DNA of 64,000 nt from an uncultured Verrucomicrobiales bacterium (GTDB lineage: Bacteria; Verrucomicrobiota; Verrucomicrobiia; Verrucomicrobiales; Akkermansiaceae), in contig CALFSW010000279.1 in assembly GCA_937916505.1 (NCBI GenBank), forward strand, positions 1 to 64,000. Reading direction: 5' to 3'. The translations under genes and the position numbers were made by a program. Of the stretch, positions 24,494 through 32,700 are shown in pieces (the stretch's first letter is position 1; each line of letters starts with the position of its first letter). Under the pieces are notes generated by a model. The model saw only the letters and a list, made by a program, of their open reading frames with translations, did no database searches and was not told the origin of the DNA.

Positions 24494-27400
24494 ATGGCGT
24501 TTTGGTTCGGACTTTCTGGTTTGGGACTTTTCCTTTGCAGCGGCTGCGGCGAAGAAAAGGAGGGCGACGTCAGTGCTGTCGACGGACATGGTGAACCGAA
24601 GTATGGTAAAAGTGACGAGGTCCTGGTTCCGGCAACCGGTCAGCCGGAGATTGAAACGGCTCCGGGCGGGGAATGGGCCAGCGAACAGATTGCGGATGAG
24701 GTCAAGGCCGTTCTGAAGTCTTTGATTCACCATGAAGTTCCCGATGGTCTCACCGGGGATTTTAAAATGGCCTCACTCAAGCCGGCCGACCTGAAGGTGG
24801 AATACCGGTCCGATGGCATTGAGGTCTCACGGGGGAAATCGCGGGAGATTGCTGGTGCTGGAATTGATGAATTTGAATCCGCAGCCAAGGCCCTGTTTGG
24901 AGTGTATGCCGGGGGCAAGCCGGAGTATGAGCTTTTCAAAGTCTTTCGCGTTCATCTGGTGGGCGAGCTTATTCAAACGGGAATTCGCTTTGAATCAGCG
25001 GGCGTGATGGAGGGGGGTGGCCGCGCCCAACAACGGGCGGAGTGGCAGTGTCAATGGCTCAAAAACGAGGACGGCTCTTTGCGTTTGAAGTCTCTTGTGG
25101 TGGAGGATTTTGAGGAGGTTTGTTCGAGCGGGAGCGATTCTCCCTGGTTTGCCAACAAGGAGGTTGCGGTATTGGGAGGGAACTCCTCCTGGGCCGGGCA
25201 ACTTCGTCACGGGCTTGATTTTTGGCTTCAGCGGATCGAGATATTTCACGGTTCTCATCTCAGTCAACGCTCGGGGCTCGCGGTGGGAGATATCGATGGC
25301 GATGGACTCGATGATCTTTATGTTCCGCAGCCTACCGGTCTGCCTAATCGGCTTTTTCTGCATCAAGAGGATGGCACGGCGCTGGATGTTTCGGCGGAAT
25401 CGGGAGCGGACTGGTTGGACTTCACCTCGGCGGCCCTGATCGTTGATCTGGACAATGACGGTGATGGCGACCTGGCTTTGGCGACGAATTCCGGGATCGT
25501 CATTATGGAGAATAGCGGGGGCGCGAAGTTTGTGCGGCGGGCGGTTTTGAAGTCGGCGGATGATGATGTCGAATCACTCACTGCGATTGATTACGACGGC
25601 GACTCCGATCTCGATCTTTTTCTCTGTTTTGACTACGCAAAGGCGGGGGCGAGGAGCGGCGAACCGCGGGGCAGCGGGGTTCTTCACAATTCCAGCGATG
25701 GCGGGGCCAATGTTCTTTTTGCCAGTGGCATGGCGGATGGAAAGGGGTGGCTTTTTCAAGACGCCACTCGGGAAAGCGGGCTCGATTTCAAGAATCGACA
25801 GCACAGTCTCGCGGCGGCCTGGGAGGACTACGACAATGACGGAGATCCCGATCTATATGTCTCGAACGATTACGGCCACAATTGTCTCTATCAAAATGAC
25901 GGGGGGAAATTCACCGAAGTAGCGGCAGCGGTAGGAGTGGTGGATGCCGGACCGGGGATGTCGGCGAGTTGGTCGGACTACGACCGGGATGGCGATATGG
26001 ACCTCTATGTCGGGAACATGTTTTCCTCGGCGGGCGGGCGCATTTTCACGCAGGAGAAATTTCGGCCTTGGTTGGCTGAGGAGGAAAAAGGGCTCTACCG
26101 GCGTTTTGTCAAAGGCAACTCGATGTTCGAAAATCGGGGCGACGGGACCTTCACCGAAGTGGGTGCGGAGCGCGGCGTCGAAATCGCGCGGTGGGCCTGG
26201 AGTTCGATCTTTGGGGATTTCAACAACGACGGCTGGGATGATATCGTGGTGGCCAACGGGTATGTCACGGCGGCGGACACGGGGGATTTGTGAAGTTTTT
26301 ACTGGCGACAGGTCGGGTCGCAGGAAGGAGTCCGGGGAACCTTTGGTTCGTCATTCGAGCAATCGCTGGGAGCGGCGGAGGATCCGCTCGTGACTTTGCT
26401 GCGGCAGGGGCGGAGTTTTAGCGGACGCGAGCGGCATTGTGGATTCCTGAACACAGGAGGAGCGCGGCGGTTCGCGGATGTTTCGGAAGTGAGCGGATTG
26501 AGTCTCCCGGAGGACGGGACCGGGGTGGCATTTTGCGACTGGGATCACGATGGTGATCTCGACTTGTGGATGGCGAATCGTTCGGGGCCGCAGCTCCGTT
26601 TTTTTGAGAACGAGGCCGTGTGGCCGGGCAGATCGGTCCGCATTCTCCTGGTGGGAAAGGACTGTAATCGCGACGCCATCGGGGCGCGGGTTACGGTGAC
26701 TCCAATGGCGGGGAAAGCGGTCGCGCGGACCTTGCGGGCGGGTGAGGGATACCTTTCCCAGTCGAGTAAATGGCTCCACTTTGGACTTGGCGAAGATGCG
26801 GTGGCGAAGGTGGAAGTGCGTTGGCCGGGCGGGGTGAGTGAGGAATTTTCGGGAGTGAAAGCGGGTGGAGGGTATCAGCTCATACAAGGAGCGGGGGTGG
26901 CCGGGGAATGGCGATCTTCGGTAGAAGGGAAAGAGCTTCCGGCACCTGTGGATCAGCCTGAAGCAGAGAGTTCAACGGCCATTGTTCTCGGGATTCCGTT
27001 GCCGCTGCCTTCGCTTGATTATGAGATGGATTCGGGTAAAAAGATCGAAATTTTTGGCGAGCCGCTAAGGGGAAAGCGGGGATTGTTAGTGAACCTTTGG
27101 TCGGGTTCGTGTGAGCCTTGTCTGGAGGAATTGACCGCGTTTGCGGAGGCCCGCTCCAAGTTCGAGTCTGGTGGTCTTGGTGTGCTGGCTCTCAATGTCG
27201 ATGGTCTCGAAGGCGGCGAAGAAGGTTCGCAGAGGGCGCGGAAAATCCTTCGTGATTTGCGGTTTCCTTTTTTCTCGGGAAAGGCAACGGCCTCGCTGGT
27301 GGGCTTTCTTCAGTTGGCCAACGATGAACTCATGGTGGCACAGCGGTCCTTGCCGGTGCCAACAAGTTTTCTGGTCGATCGAAACTGGCGTCTCGTTGCA

Positions 27401-28000
27401 ATCTACAAAGGGAAAATCCGTCCACAGGAAGTGATCGACGAGCTTGATCGCCTCGATCTGCCCTTTGAGGAGCGCCGCGGCGGAACTTTACCATTCCCGG
27501 GAAGGTGGAACTTCGAGCCGAAGAATTTTGTGATGCTCAACTTTGCGGATCGTTTGTTTCAGCGGGGGTTTTATGAGGAAGGGCGGGATTTGGTGACGCG
27601 TTATGCGCGTTTTTTGGAGCCGCAACCGCTCTTTTCCGGGGTGTTATCGAATGCGGGTTTACGATGCCTTGAGGCAGGGAGGGCGGATGAGGCGAAGGAG
27701 TATTTTGAGAGAACCTTGAAGCTTGATGGTCATCGGATCACGGCGCTTCATGGGCTTTCGAGGGTGTTCTCGGAGAGTTTAATTTTGGAAAACCAGGTGG
27801 AGGCCTTGAAGTTCGCCCGGCGTGCGGCCGCGGGAAGCAATTATAACGATCCCGAAGTGCTGCTCACTTTGGCGGAGTGTTTGGTTAAAAGTGGGCAGGA
27901 AAGGGAGGCGGTCGGAGTCGTGACAAAAGCGCTGACCTTGCCGAAGGTGAAAACGATTCCAGGTTTGGCCAGAAAACTGGAAGAGGTCGGTGAGCGGTGA
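24494..28000 (+). CDS. FG-GAP / ASPIC-UnbV / thioredoxin / TPR lipoprotein with in-frame TGA (Sec600), predicted selenoprotein
   Basis: Read through one TGA at 26291-26293, this is a 1168-aa envelope protein. The start at 24494 is 7 nt after GGAG. The N-terminus MAFWFGLSGLGLFLCSGC looks like a lipoprotein signal, with an imperfect lipobox. Domains in order: an N-terminal unit of unknown type (~40-230), FG-GAP/VCBS calcium-loop repeats (~255-690; DIDGDGLDD, DYDNDGDPDLY, DYDRDGDMDLY), ASPIC/UnbV (~715-795), a thioredoxin-like domain with CxxC in WSGSCEPCLEEL (~840-1000), and TPRs (~1010-1160). The TGA sits in TAADTGDL-[TGA]-SFYWRQVGSQ, and family sequence continues unbroken after it (RERHC649GFLNTGGARRFADVS, DWDHDGDLDLWMANR). 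A SECIS-like hairpin follows. Function is unknown; a selenol-thiol redox role with Cys649 or the thioredoxin domain is inferred. Confidence 0.8.
26302..26323 (+). promoter_or_regulatory. Candidate bacterial SECIS hairpin, FG-GAP/ASPIC gene
   Basis: CTgGCGAC (26302-26309, G26304 bulged) pairs with GTCGCAG (26317-26323) and closes a 7-nt loop, AGGTCGG. The distance from TGA to the loop is 16 nt. The loop start AGGUC equals that of the E. coli fdhF SECIS as I remember it (AGGUCU, 17 nt after UGA). This is the closest match of the three candidates to the classical element. Confidence 0.75.
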
Positions 28001-28025
28001 ATCGGAATAGAAAATCCGTGATTAG

Positions 28026-28052
28026 TGTCATTTTTGGAGCCTTTTCGGTATA
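28026..28052 (+). promoter_or_regulatory. Candidate ECF-type promoter of the sigma factor gene
   Basis: TGTCATT (28026-28032), 13 nt, CGGTATA (28046-28052). The same two heptamers with the same spacing occur before the gene at 30213. The start codon at 28063 lies only about 10 nt past the -10-like half, so a transcript from here would be nearly leaderless; GGGAG at 28053-28057 would then fall before the transcript start. Confidence 0.5.
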
Positions 28053-28062
28053 GGGAGTCGGA

Positions 28063-28581
28063 ATGGATAAGGATTTGGATTCTGCTTTTGTGAATGAAAT
28101 CGCGCAATCACAGCCGATGATGCGTGCTTATCTTGCCAAGATACTTGCGAACTCGAGTTCGACCGACGATGTCCTGCAAGAGTCAAATAAAGTTGTTTGG
28201 GTCAAGCGGGCCGACTGGGATCCAGAGACACCGTTTTTGAAGTGGGCCTATCGGATTTGTTACTTTCAAGCGAAGGCCTTCATGCGGGATGTGGGACGGG
28301 AGCGATTGGTTTTTCGAGAGGAATTACTCGAGATTTTAGCAGAGGAACATCCGCGTGATGATGCAGGTGGTCCTCGAGAACAAGCCTTGATCGGTTGTCT
28401 CCAAAAGCTGCGTCAAAAGGATCGCAAACTAGTGTTGTGTCACTACGATTCCAAAGAGAGTTTAGGCGAGACGGCGGTTGATTTGGGAGTTCCTGCGAAC
28501 ACCTTGTCTCAGCGACTGCGACGAATCAGAATTCAGTTGCACGATTGTATTCAGCGAACCCTTACCGCTAATTCATTATGA
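28063..28581 (+). CDS. ECF RNA polymerase sigma factor, Rhodopirellula/Verrucomicrobium type
   Basis: A 172-aa extracytoplasmic-function sigma factor. Region 2 is seen in STDDVLQESNKVVWVKRADW and PFLKWAYRICYFQAKAFMRD. Region 4 is a helix-turn-helix around DRKLVLCHYDSKESLGETAVDLGVPANTLSQRLRRIRIQL. The short length and lack of region 3 are normal for ECF factors. Its stop codon overlaps the start of the FecR-like gene by 4 nt (ATGA), the usual sigma/anti-sigma arrangement. A bipartite motif directly upstream is repeated before a golvesin-like PEP-CTERM gene, which suggests autoregulation and control of the following surface locus. Confidence 0.93.
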   Translation: MDKDLDSAFVNEIAQSQPMMRAYLAKILANSSSTDDVLQESNKVVWVKRADWDPETPFLKWAYRICYFQAKAFMRDVGRERLVFREELLEILAEEHPRDDAGGPREQALIGCLQKLRQKDRKLVLCHYDSKESLGETAVDLGVPANTLSQRLRRIRIQLHDCIQRTLTANSL

Positions 28582-30059
28582 AGGAATCCTATGAACTGAT
28601 CTGGAAGCTGATTGATCGAAGCATTACCGGGGAAGAATTTGAACAACTGCAGGAGGCGCTTTCCGAGAGTGCTGAGTTGCGGAGATTTTATCAGGAGAGT
28701 TTGGAAACCGAGGAATCATTGCGAGGAATTGATCTGAATTTAGCAGGGGATAGCTTGATGGAAAAGCGGAGATGGGGTGGGTGGAAGGTTGCCAAGTGGG
28801 GTATCGGGGTCGGAGGTGCGTTGGCGGCTTGTCTGGCAGTCATCTTTTCCCTGCCTGACGAATCAACAGAGATTGATCGGCCCTCTTTGGTGAAGGATCC
28901 ACAGCGGAATTTTCAATTTACCCCGTGGGACAGCGGGCGGGATGAAAAGGAGACTTCCGCGTTGGCGGCTGAGATCCGGGAGAGGGCGCTCTGGGCGGCT
29001 TCGATTACAGCGGTGGGCGGCGTAGGGGATGGCAGCAAGATTGCTTTGCCTTACGCCCTTACCGGTGGAATTCTGAAAGTGACAGAGGGATGGGTCGAGG
29101 TGACTTTCGAGGAAAGTGCCGTGGTAAGGTTGGAGGCGCCAACGACTTTTGAAATCATTTCGGCTTCTTCCGGTTATCTCTATCGGGGCAATGTGCTGGT
29201 AAGCGATGACGGCGATGGTGCGCTCTTTGATCTGTTTTATGATCAGGGGAGAGTGGTCGACATTGGAACTTCCTATGCAATGCAGATCGATGAGGACGAG
29301 GGGTATCGCATATTTGTGATGGAGGGGACGGTGGACAATTACAATGGTGCCATTCTGGGTTTGGACCGTCTTAAGGAGGGCGATTTGTTGGCTGGGAAAA
29401 ATGCCGGAAGGGTTTCCATCGAGCGAATTGCAGAGACGCCATCGTGGGTTGCAAAAGGAGGGGCGCGTCGGGAATTGCCCGGGGTGGAGACGGGGGATGG
29501 TCCCCTCAAAATCCAAACGACGACCTGGCTCAGGGGTCGTGCAGGTGGGGGAGTGGCCTCCGGGAGCCTGGCGGGAGTGAGGCTCCGGGTGACTTCGGAT
29601 GCGTGCCACAATTCGGGGGAGGTTCACCCGATGAGGTGGACACAGCATCTCAACGAATTTCAGCCTGCGGAGGTTTGGTATCATGCCGAGTGTGCCGCGA
29701 TCGGGGCGGTGGCAAATCCGTTTGGCCATCTTGGAGCGACTTCGGTGGTGGTGGATTTTCAGGATGAAGTGGAGAATCCGATCCTGTTTTTTGGTTGGGG
29801 AGAGGCCTCGTTGAAGGTTGATTTGGGGGCGCTCAAGATTCTCGATCATTCATTTTTTCGTTCCCATCCCTCGATTCAATTTAAAGACAAGATGATTGAT
29901 TTTGGGAGGGGTTCTCACCGACAGAATATCGAAGGACAGGTCGCATCGGTGAAGATCACGGGGAAGTTTGGACCGACCCGCCCCCTGGTCTTTGATTTGG
30001 TGAGTTCAAACAGTCTGCCTTCCTCTTTGTCATTCTCACTGGGGCTTGTGGAACAATAA
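28578..30059 (+). CDS. FecR-like membrane protein, probable partner of the ECF sigma factor
   Basis: A 493-aa single-pass protein. The cytosolic part (residues 1-65, MKESYELIWKLIDRSITGEEFEQLQ) resembles PVC anti-sigma N-termini. One transmembrane helix lies at about residues 70-93 (KWGIGVGGALAACLAVIFSL). A FecR domain follows (~150-270: ALTGGILKVTEGWVEVTFEE, FDLFYDQGRVVDIGTSYAMQ). The C-terminal ~200 residues are a beta-rich exterior domain. By analogy with FecR it would relay an external signal to the sigma factor, with which it is translationally coupled. Whether it inhibits or activates is not shown by sequence. Confidence 0.8.
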   Translation: MKESYELIWKLIDRSITGEEFEQLQEALSESAELRRFYQESLETEESLRGIDLNLAGDSLMEKRRWGGWKVAKWGIGVGGALAACLAVIFSLPDESTEIDRPSLVKDPQRNFQFTPWDSGRDEKETSALAAEIRERALWAASITAVGGVGDGSKIALPYALTGGILKVTEGWVEVTFEESAVVRLEAPTTFEIISASSGYLYRGNVLVSDDGDGALFDLFYDQGRVVDIGTSYAMQIDEDEGYRIFVMEGTVDNYNGAILGLDRLKEGDLLAGKNAGRVSIERIAETPSWVAKGGARRELPGVETGDGPLKIQTTTWLRGRAGGGVASGSLAGVRLRVTSDACHNSGEVHPMRWTQHLNEFQPAEVWYHAECAAIGAVANPFGHLGATSVVVDFQDEVENPILFFGWGEASLKVDLGALKILDHSFFRSHPSIQFKDKMIDFGRGSHRQNIEGQVASVKITGKFGPTRPLVFDLVSSNSLPSSLSFSLGLVEQ

Positions 30060-30095
30060 GTCAGATCATTTGTTGCGCATTTTTCGCAGGAATTT

Positions 30096-30122
30096 TGTCA
30101 TTAAAGAAGGAATGACGGTATA
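30096..30122 (+). promoter_or_regulatory. Candidate promoter of the golvesin-like PEP-CTERM gene
   Basis: TGTCATT (30096-30102), 13 nt, CGGTATA (30116-30122), identical in both halves and in spacing to the motif before the sigma gene. The same bases also fit a sigma-70 promoter (TTGTCA at 30095-30100, 18 nt, TATAAT at 30119-30124). The predicted start of transcription near 30131 leaves a leader of about 80 nt. Confidence 0.6.
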
Positions 30123-30212
30123 ATTCTTACGAAGAGGTTGTTTGAACACCGCAACGCTGGCTGGCGGATGGTTGAAACAACCCGAAAAGACAAAAATCAA
30201 ATCAATCATAAA

Positions 30213-30845
30213 ATGAAACCATCTCTAAAGTCTCTAATGCCAATTTGCGGGTGCGCGCTGACAGCCCTTGCTTTTAATTCTGCGAATGGAGCCGTGATCA
30301 CGGTTGGCGATTATCTGGTCTCCAACAATCTATCGGGTGGGGCGTCTGATGCCAGTTACTCGGAACCCGGGGCTTTTGCTGGTGACGACTTTGGTCAAGC
30401 TAACTCTTTTGGCGGGGATCGTCGCTGGGGCAATGACGGGGCCGCAACCTCTGCCAGTTGGGCTTTCGACGGCTTGGCCAACGGTGTCTATGACGTCTAC
30501 GCTTCATGGAAAAATGACGGACAGGGAAACGTGAGTTTGGCTCATTACACTGGCACCGATGGATTCGTGAACATTGACCTTGATCAACGCGGAGGCGCTG
30601 CAGCCTTGCCGGGTGTCGTCATTAATGACGGAAACAATGATATTAATTTCGCCAGCGTTGGGCAAGTGACCGTCGCTGATGGGAATTTCACTCTGACGGT
30701 TGACGACAGTGTCACTGGAAGTGCCGATGGCGCCTCCTTCATCTTCGCTGATGCGGTGGCGATCAGGACTGCTGTTCCCGAGCCTTCTTCCGTTCTTCTG
30801 GTCACTCTTGCCGGCCTTGGTTTGGTTCGCCGCCGGCGGGGCTAG
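30213..30845 (+). CDS. PEP-CTERM protein with one golvesin-like domain
   Basis: A 210-aa secreted protein: signal peptide (MKPSLKSLMPICGCALTALA), one ~165-aa beta domain and a PEP-CTERM tail (VPEPSSVLLVTLAGLGLVRRRRG). The domain contains GDRRWGNDGAATSASWAF, NGVYDVYASWKNDGQGNVSL and FTLTVDDSVTG...FIFADAV. This pattern (Y-x-V-Y-A-x-W, then ADAV near the end) resembles the golvesin C-terminal/Xly carbohydrate-binding-like fold. The same domain recurs in the next two genes. The ATG at 30213 starts the signal peptide; an ATG at 30138 would add an unlikely charged extension. Sorting by an exosortase system and surface display are inferred. Confidence 0.85.
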   Translation: MKPSLKSLMPICGCALTALAFNSANGAVITVGDYLVSNNLSGGASDASYSEPGAFAGDDFGQANSFGGDRRWGNDGAATSASWAFDGLANGVYDVYASWKNDGQGNVSLAHYTGTDGFVNIDLDQRGGAAALPGVVINDGNNDINFASVGQVTVADGNFTLTVDDSVTGSADGASFIFADAVAIRTAVPEPSSVLLVTLAGLGLVRRRRG

Positions 30846-30939
30846 GGATTGATACTGCGAGGGGGCCTCGAATCAGGAAATTCCTGGCCTCCCCTAATGA
30901 CCCTCCCAAGCAATTTTATTTTGGTAGAATTAAGAATTT

Positions 30940-32682
30940 ATGAAACTGAAAAATAGCTCTCAAATCATTGCTTGTGCATTCGTCTTGTTGGGTTTTGGCC
31001 CTTTGAGGGCAGAAATTCTGCAGGTGCAAGATACGGCGGGGGATAATTATCTGGTCATCGATGCCAGCAGTGATGGTTTGGCAAACGCCAATTACTCCGA
31101 GCCGGGAGTGTTTGGTGGTGGTGATGCCGGTCAGCCTGATTCATGGAATGGTGACCGCCGGTGGGGGAACGATGGGGCTGCGACGACGGCAGTGTGGTCT
31201 TTTTCCGAGGTGCCGGACGGAACATACGACATCTATGCGTCCTGGCGGAATGATCCTCAGGGGAACGTGAGCATGGCACATTATACCGGGACCGACGGTT
31301 TTGTGGACGTGGATCTCGATCAGAGCGGGGGAGCAGTAGCTCTTCCGGGAATCGTTTTAAATGACGGGGCCGGGGATATTAACTTTGCGTCGCTGGGTCA
31401 GGTGACGATTGCGGACGGAGACTTTGCGCTGACGGTTGATGACAGCGTGACGGGGAATGCGGATGGAAATTCCTTTATTTTCGCGGATGCGGTTGCCCTG
31501 GGGCCGGTTGAGATTTTCGACTTTGACGAGGATGGCATGCCGGATGATTTTGAGGAGCAGTTTGGACTCAACAAAGATGATCCGTCAGATGCTGCAGTTG
31601 ATGGCGATATGGATGGGCTTACGAATCTGGAGGAGTTTCAAGCTGGAACCGACCCAACGGATGACGACTCGGATGACGATGGCTCGCTTGATGGAGAAGA
31701 GGTCAATGATCGTGGAACCGACCCCAACGATGATGATAGTGATGACGATGGCCTCAAAGACGGAGTCGAAACCGGCACCGGAATTTTCGTAGATGAGGCT
31801 GACACCGGCACCGACCCGAATAACCCGGACTCCGATGGCGATGGCACCACTGACGGTGAGGAGGTGTCGAATTCGACAGATCCCAATGCCTCTCAGTTCC
31901 GTCAGGTCACGGATGGTGAGGGAAACGTCTACCTGGTCATCGACAACGGACTGGATGGGAACGGTGACGGTATGGTGGATCTCAAAACTTTGGGTTACTC
32001 CGAGGGAGGTGTTTTATTCGAAGGTCAGGACACTACGACGGTCCAAGATGACTCCTGGGCAAAAGATCGCCGCTGGGGGAACAGCGGGATCGACACGACC
32101 GCGACCTGGAGTTTCACGGGCCTGGAGAGCGGGACCTACTCGGTTTATGCCTCCTGGAGAAATACCCCTCAAGGCAACGTCAGCACTGCGAGGTATTCCA
32201 TGAGCGATGATGGAGTCGAGGTGGAATTGGACCAAAGCCTGGGAGCTGAAGGATACCCCGGAATCATCCTCAGCGACGATCTCTTGGATATTAATTTTGC
32301 GCTGCTGGGAGAGGTCGGGGTCTCTGACGGAAACCTGGATGTCACGGTTGATGACAGCGTGACCGGTGCGGGGGATCCCAATACCTTTATCTTTGCCGAT
32401 GCCATCGCGATTGGACCAATCAATGCCCTGGGCGGGATCGGTGGTCTTGTGATCACGGACATTAGCTACTCGCCAGATGGGAGTTTGCTGACCCTGACCT
32501 GGAATTCCCGACCGACCCAAACCTATGCCGTTGTTTTTTCCACTGATCTGGTTGATTGGTCGGGAGACTTGAACGACAGCGTTTCGGGAGATGAAGGGCA
32601 AAGTACCACACGCACCTTTAATCTGACGACGACTGGAATTGCGGGTAGCGAGAAGGTGTTTTTCCGGGTCGAAAAACGCTGA
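30940..32682 (+). CDS. Secreted protein with two golvesin-like domains and thrombospondin-3-like calcium repeats
   Basis: A 580-aa protein with signal peptide MKLKNSSQIIACAFVLLGFG. The first golvesin-like domain (~25-190) is nearly the same as in the preceding gene (GDRRWGNDGAATTAVWSF, DVDLDQSGGAVALPGIVLND). Residues ~195-315 carry Asp-rich calcium-binding repeats (DPTDDDSDDDGSLDGEE, DPNNPDSDGDGTTDGEE). A second golvesin-like domain follows (~320-490; KDRRWGNSGIDTTATWSF). The last ~80 residues (YAVVFSTDLVDWSG...KVFFRVEKR) are a C-terminal unit common in verrucomicrobial exported proteins. It has no PEP-CTERM tail. Ligand unknown; extracellular calcium-stabilised adhesion or glycan binding is inferred. 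Confidence 0.85.
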   Translation: MKLKNSSQIIACAFVLLGFGPLRAEILQVQDTAGDNYLVIDASSDGLANANYSEPGVFGGGDAGQPDSWNGDRRWGNDGAATTAVWSFSEVPDGTYDIYASWRNDPQGNVSMAHYTGTDGFVDVDLDQSGGAVALPGIVLNDGAGDINFASLGQVTIADGDFALTVDDSVTGNADGNSFIFADAVALGPVEIFDFDEDGMPDDFEEQFGLNKDDPSDAAVDGDMDGLTNLEEFQAGTDPTDDDSDDDGSLDGEEVNDRGTDPNDDDSDDDGLKDGVETGTGIFVDEADTGTDPNNPDSDGDGTTDGEEVSNSTDPNASQFRQVTDGEGNVYLVIDNGLDGNGDGMVDLKTLGYSEGGVLFEGQDTTTVQDDSWAKDRRWGNSGIDTTATWSFTGLESGTYSVYASWRNTPQGNVSTARYSMSDDGVEVELDQSLGAEGYPGIILSDDLLDINFALLGEVGVSDGNLDVTVDDSVTGAGDPNTFIFADAIAIGPINALGGIGGLVITDISYSPDGSLLTLTWNSRPTQTYAVVFSTDLVDWSGDLNDSVSGDEGQSTTRTFNLTTTGIAGSEKVFFRVEKR

Positions 32683-32700
32683 TTCCGGTTCCTACATTTT

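Noticed and set aside
3771-28000. Reassigned UGA code (as in Mycoplasma or some candidate phyla) as an explanation for the in-frame TGAs
   Set aside because: Many other genes end properly at TGA at their expected family length, and the ribosomal genes have no internal TGA.
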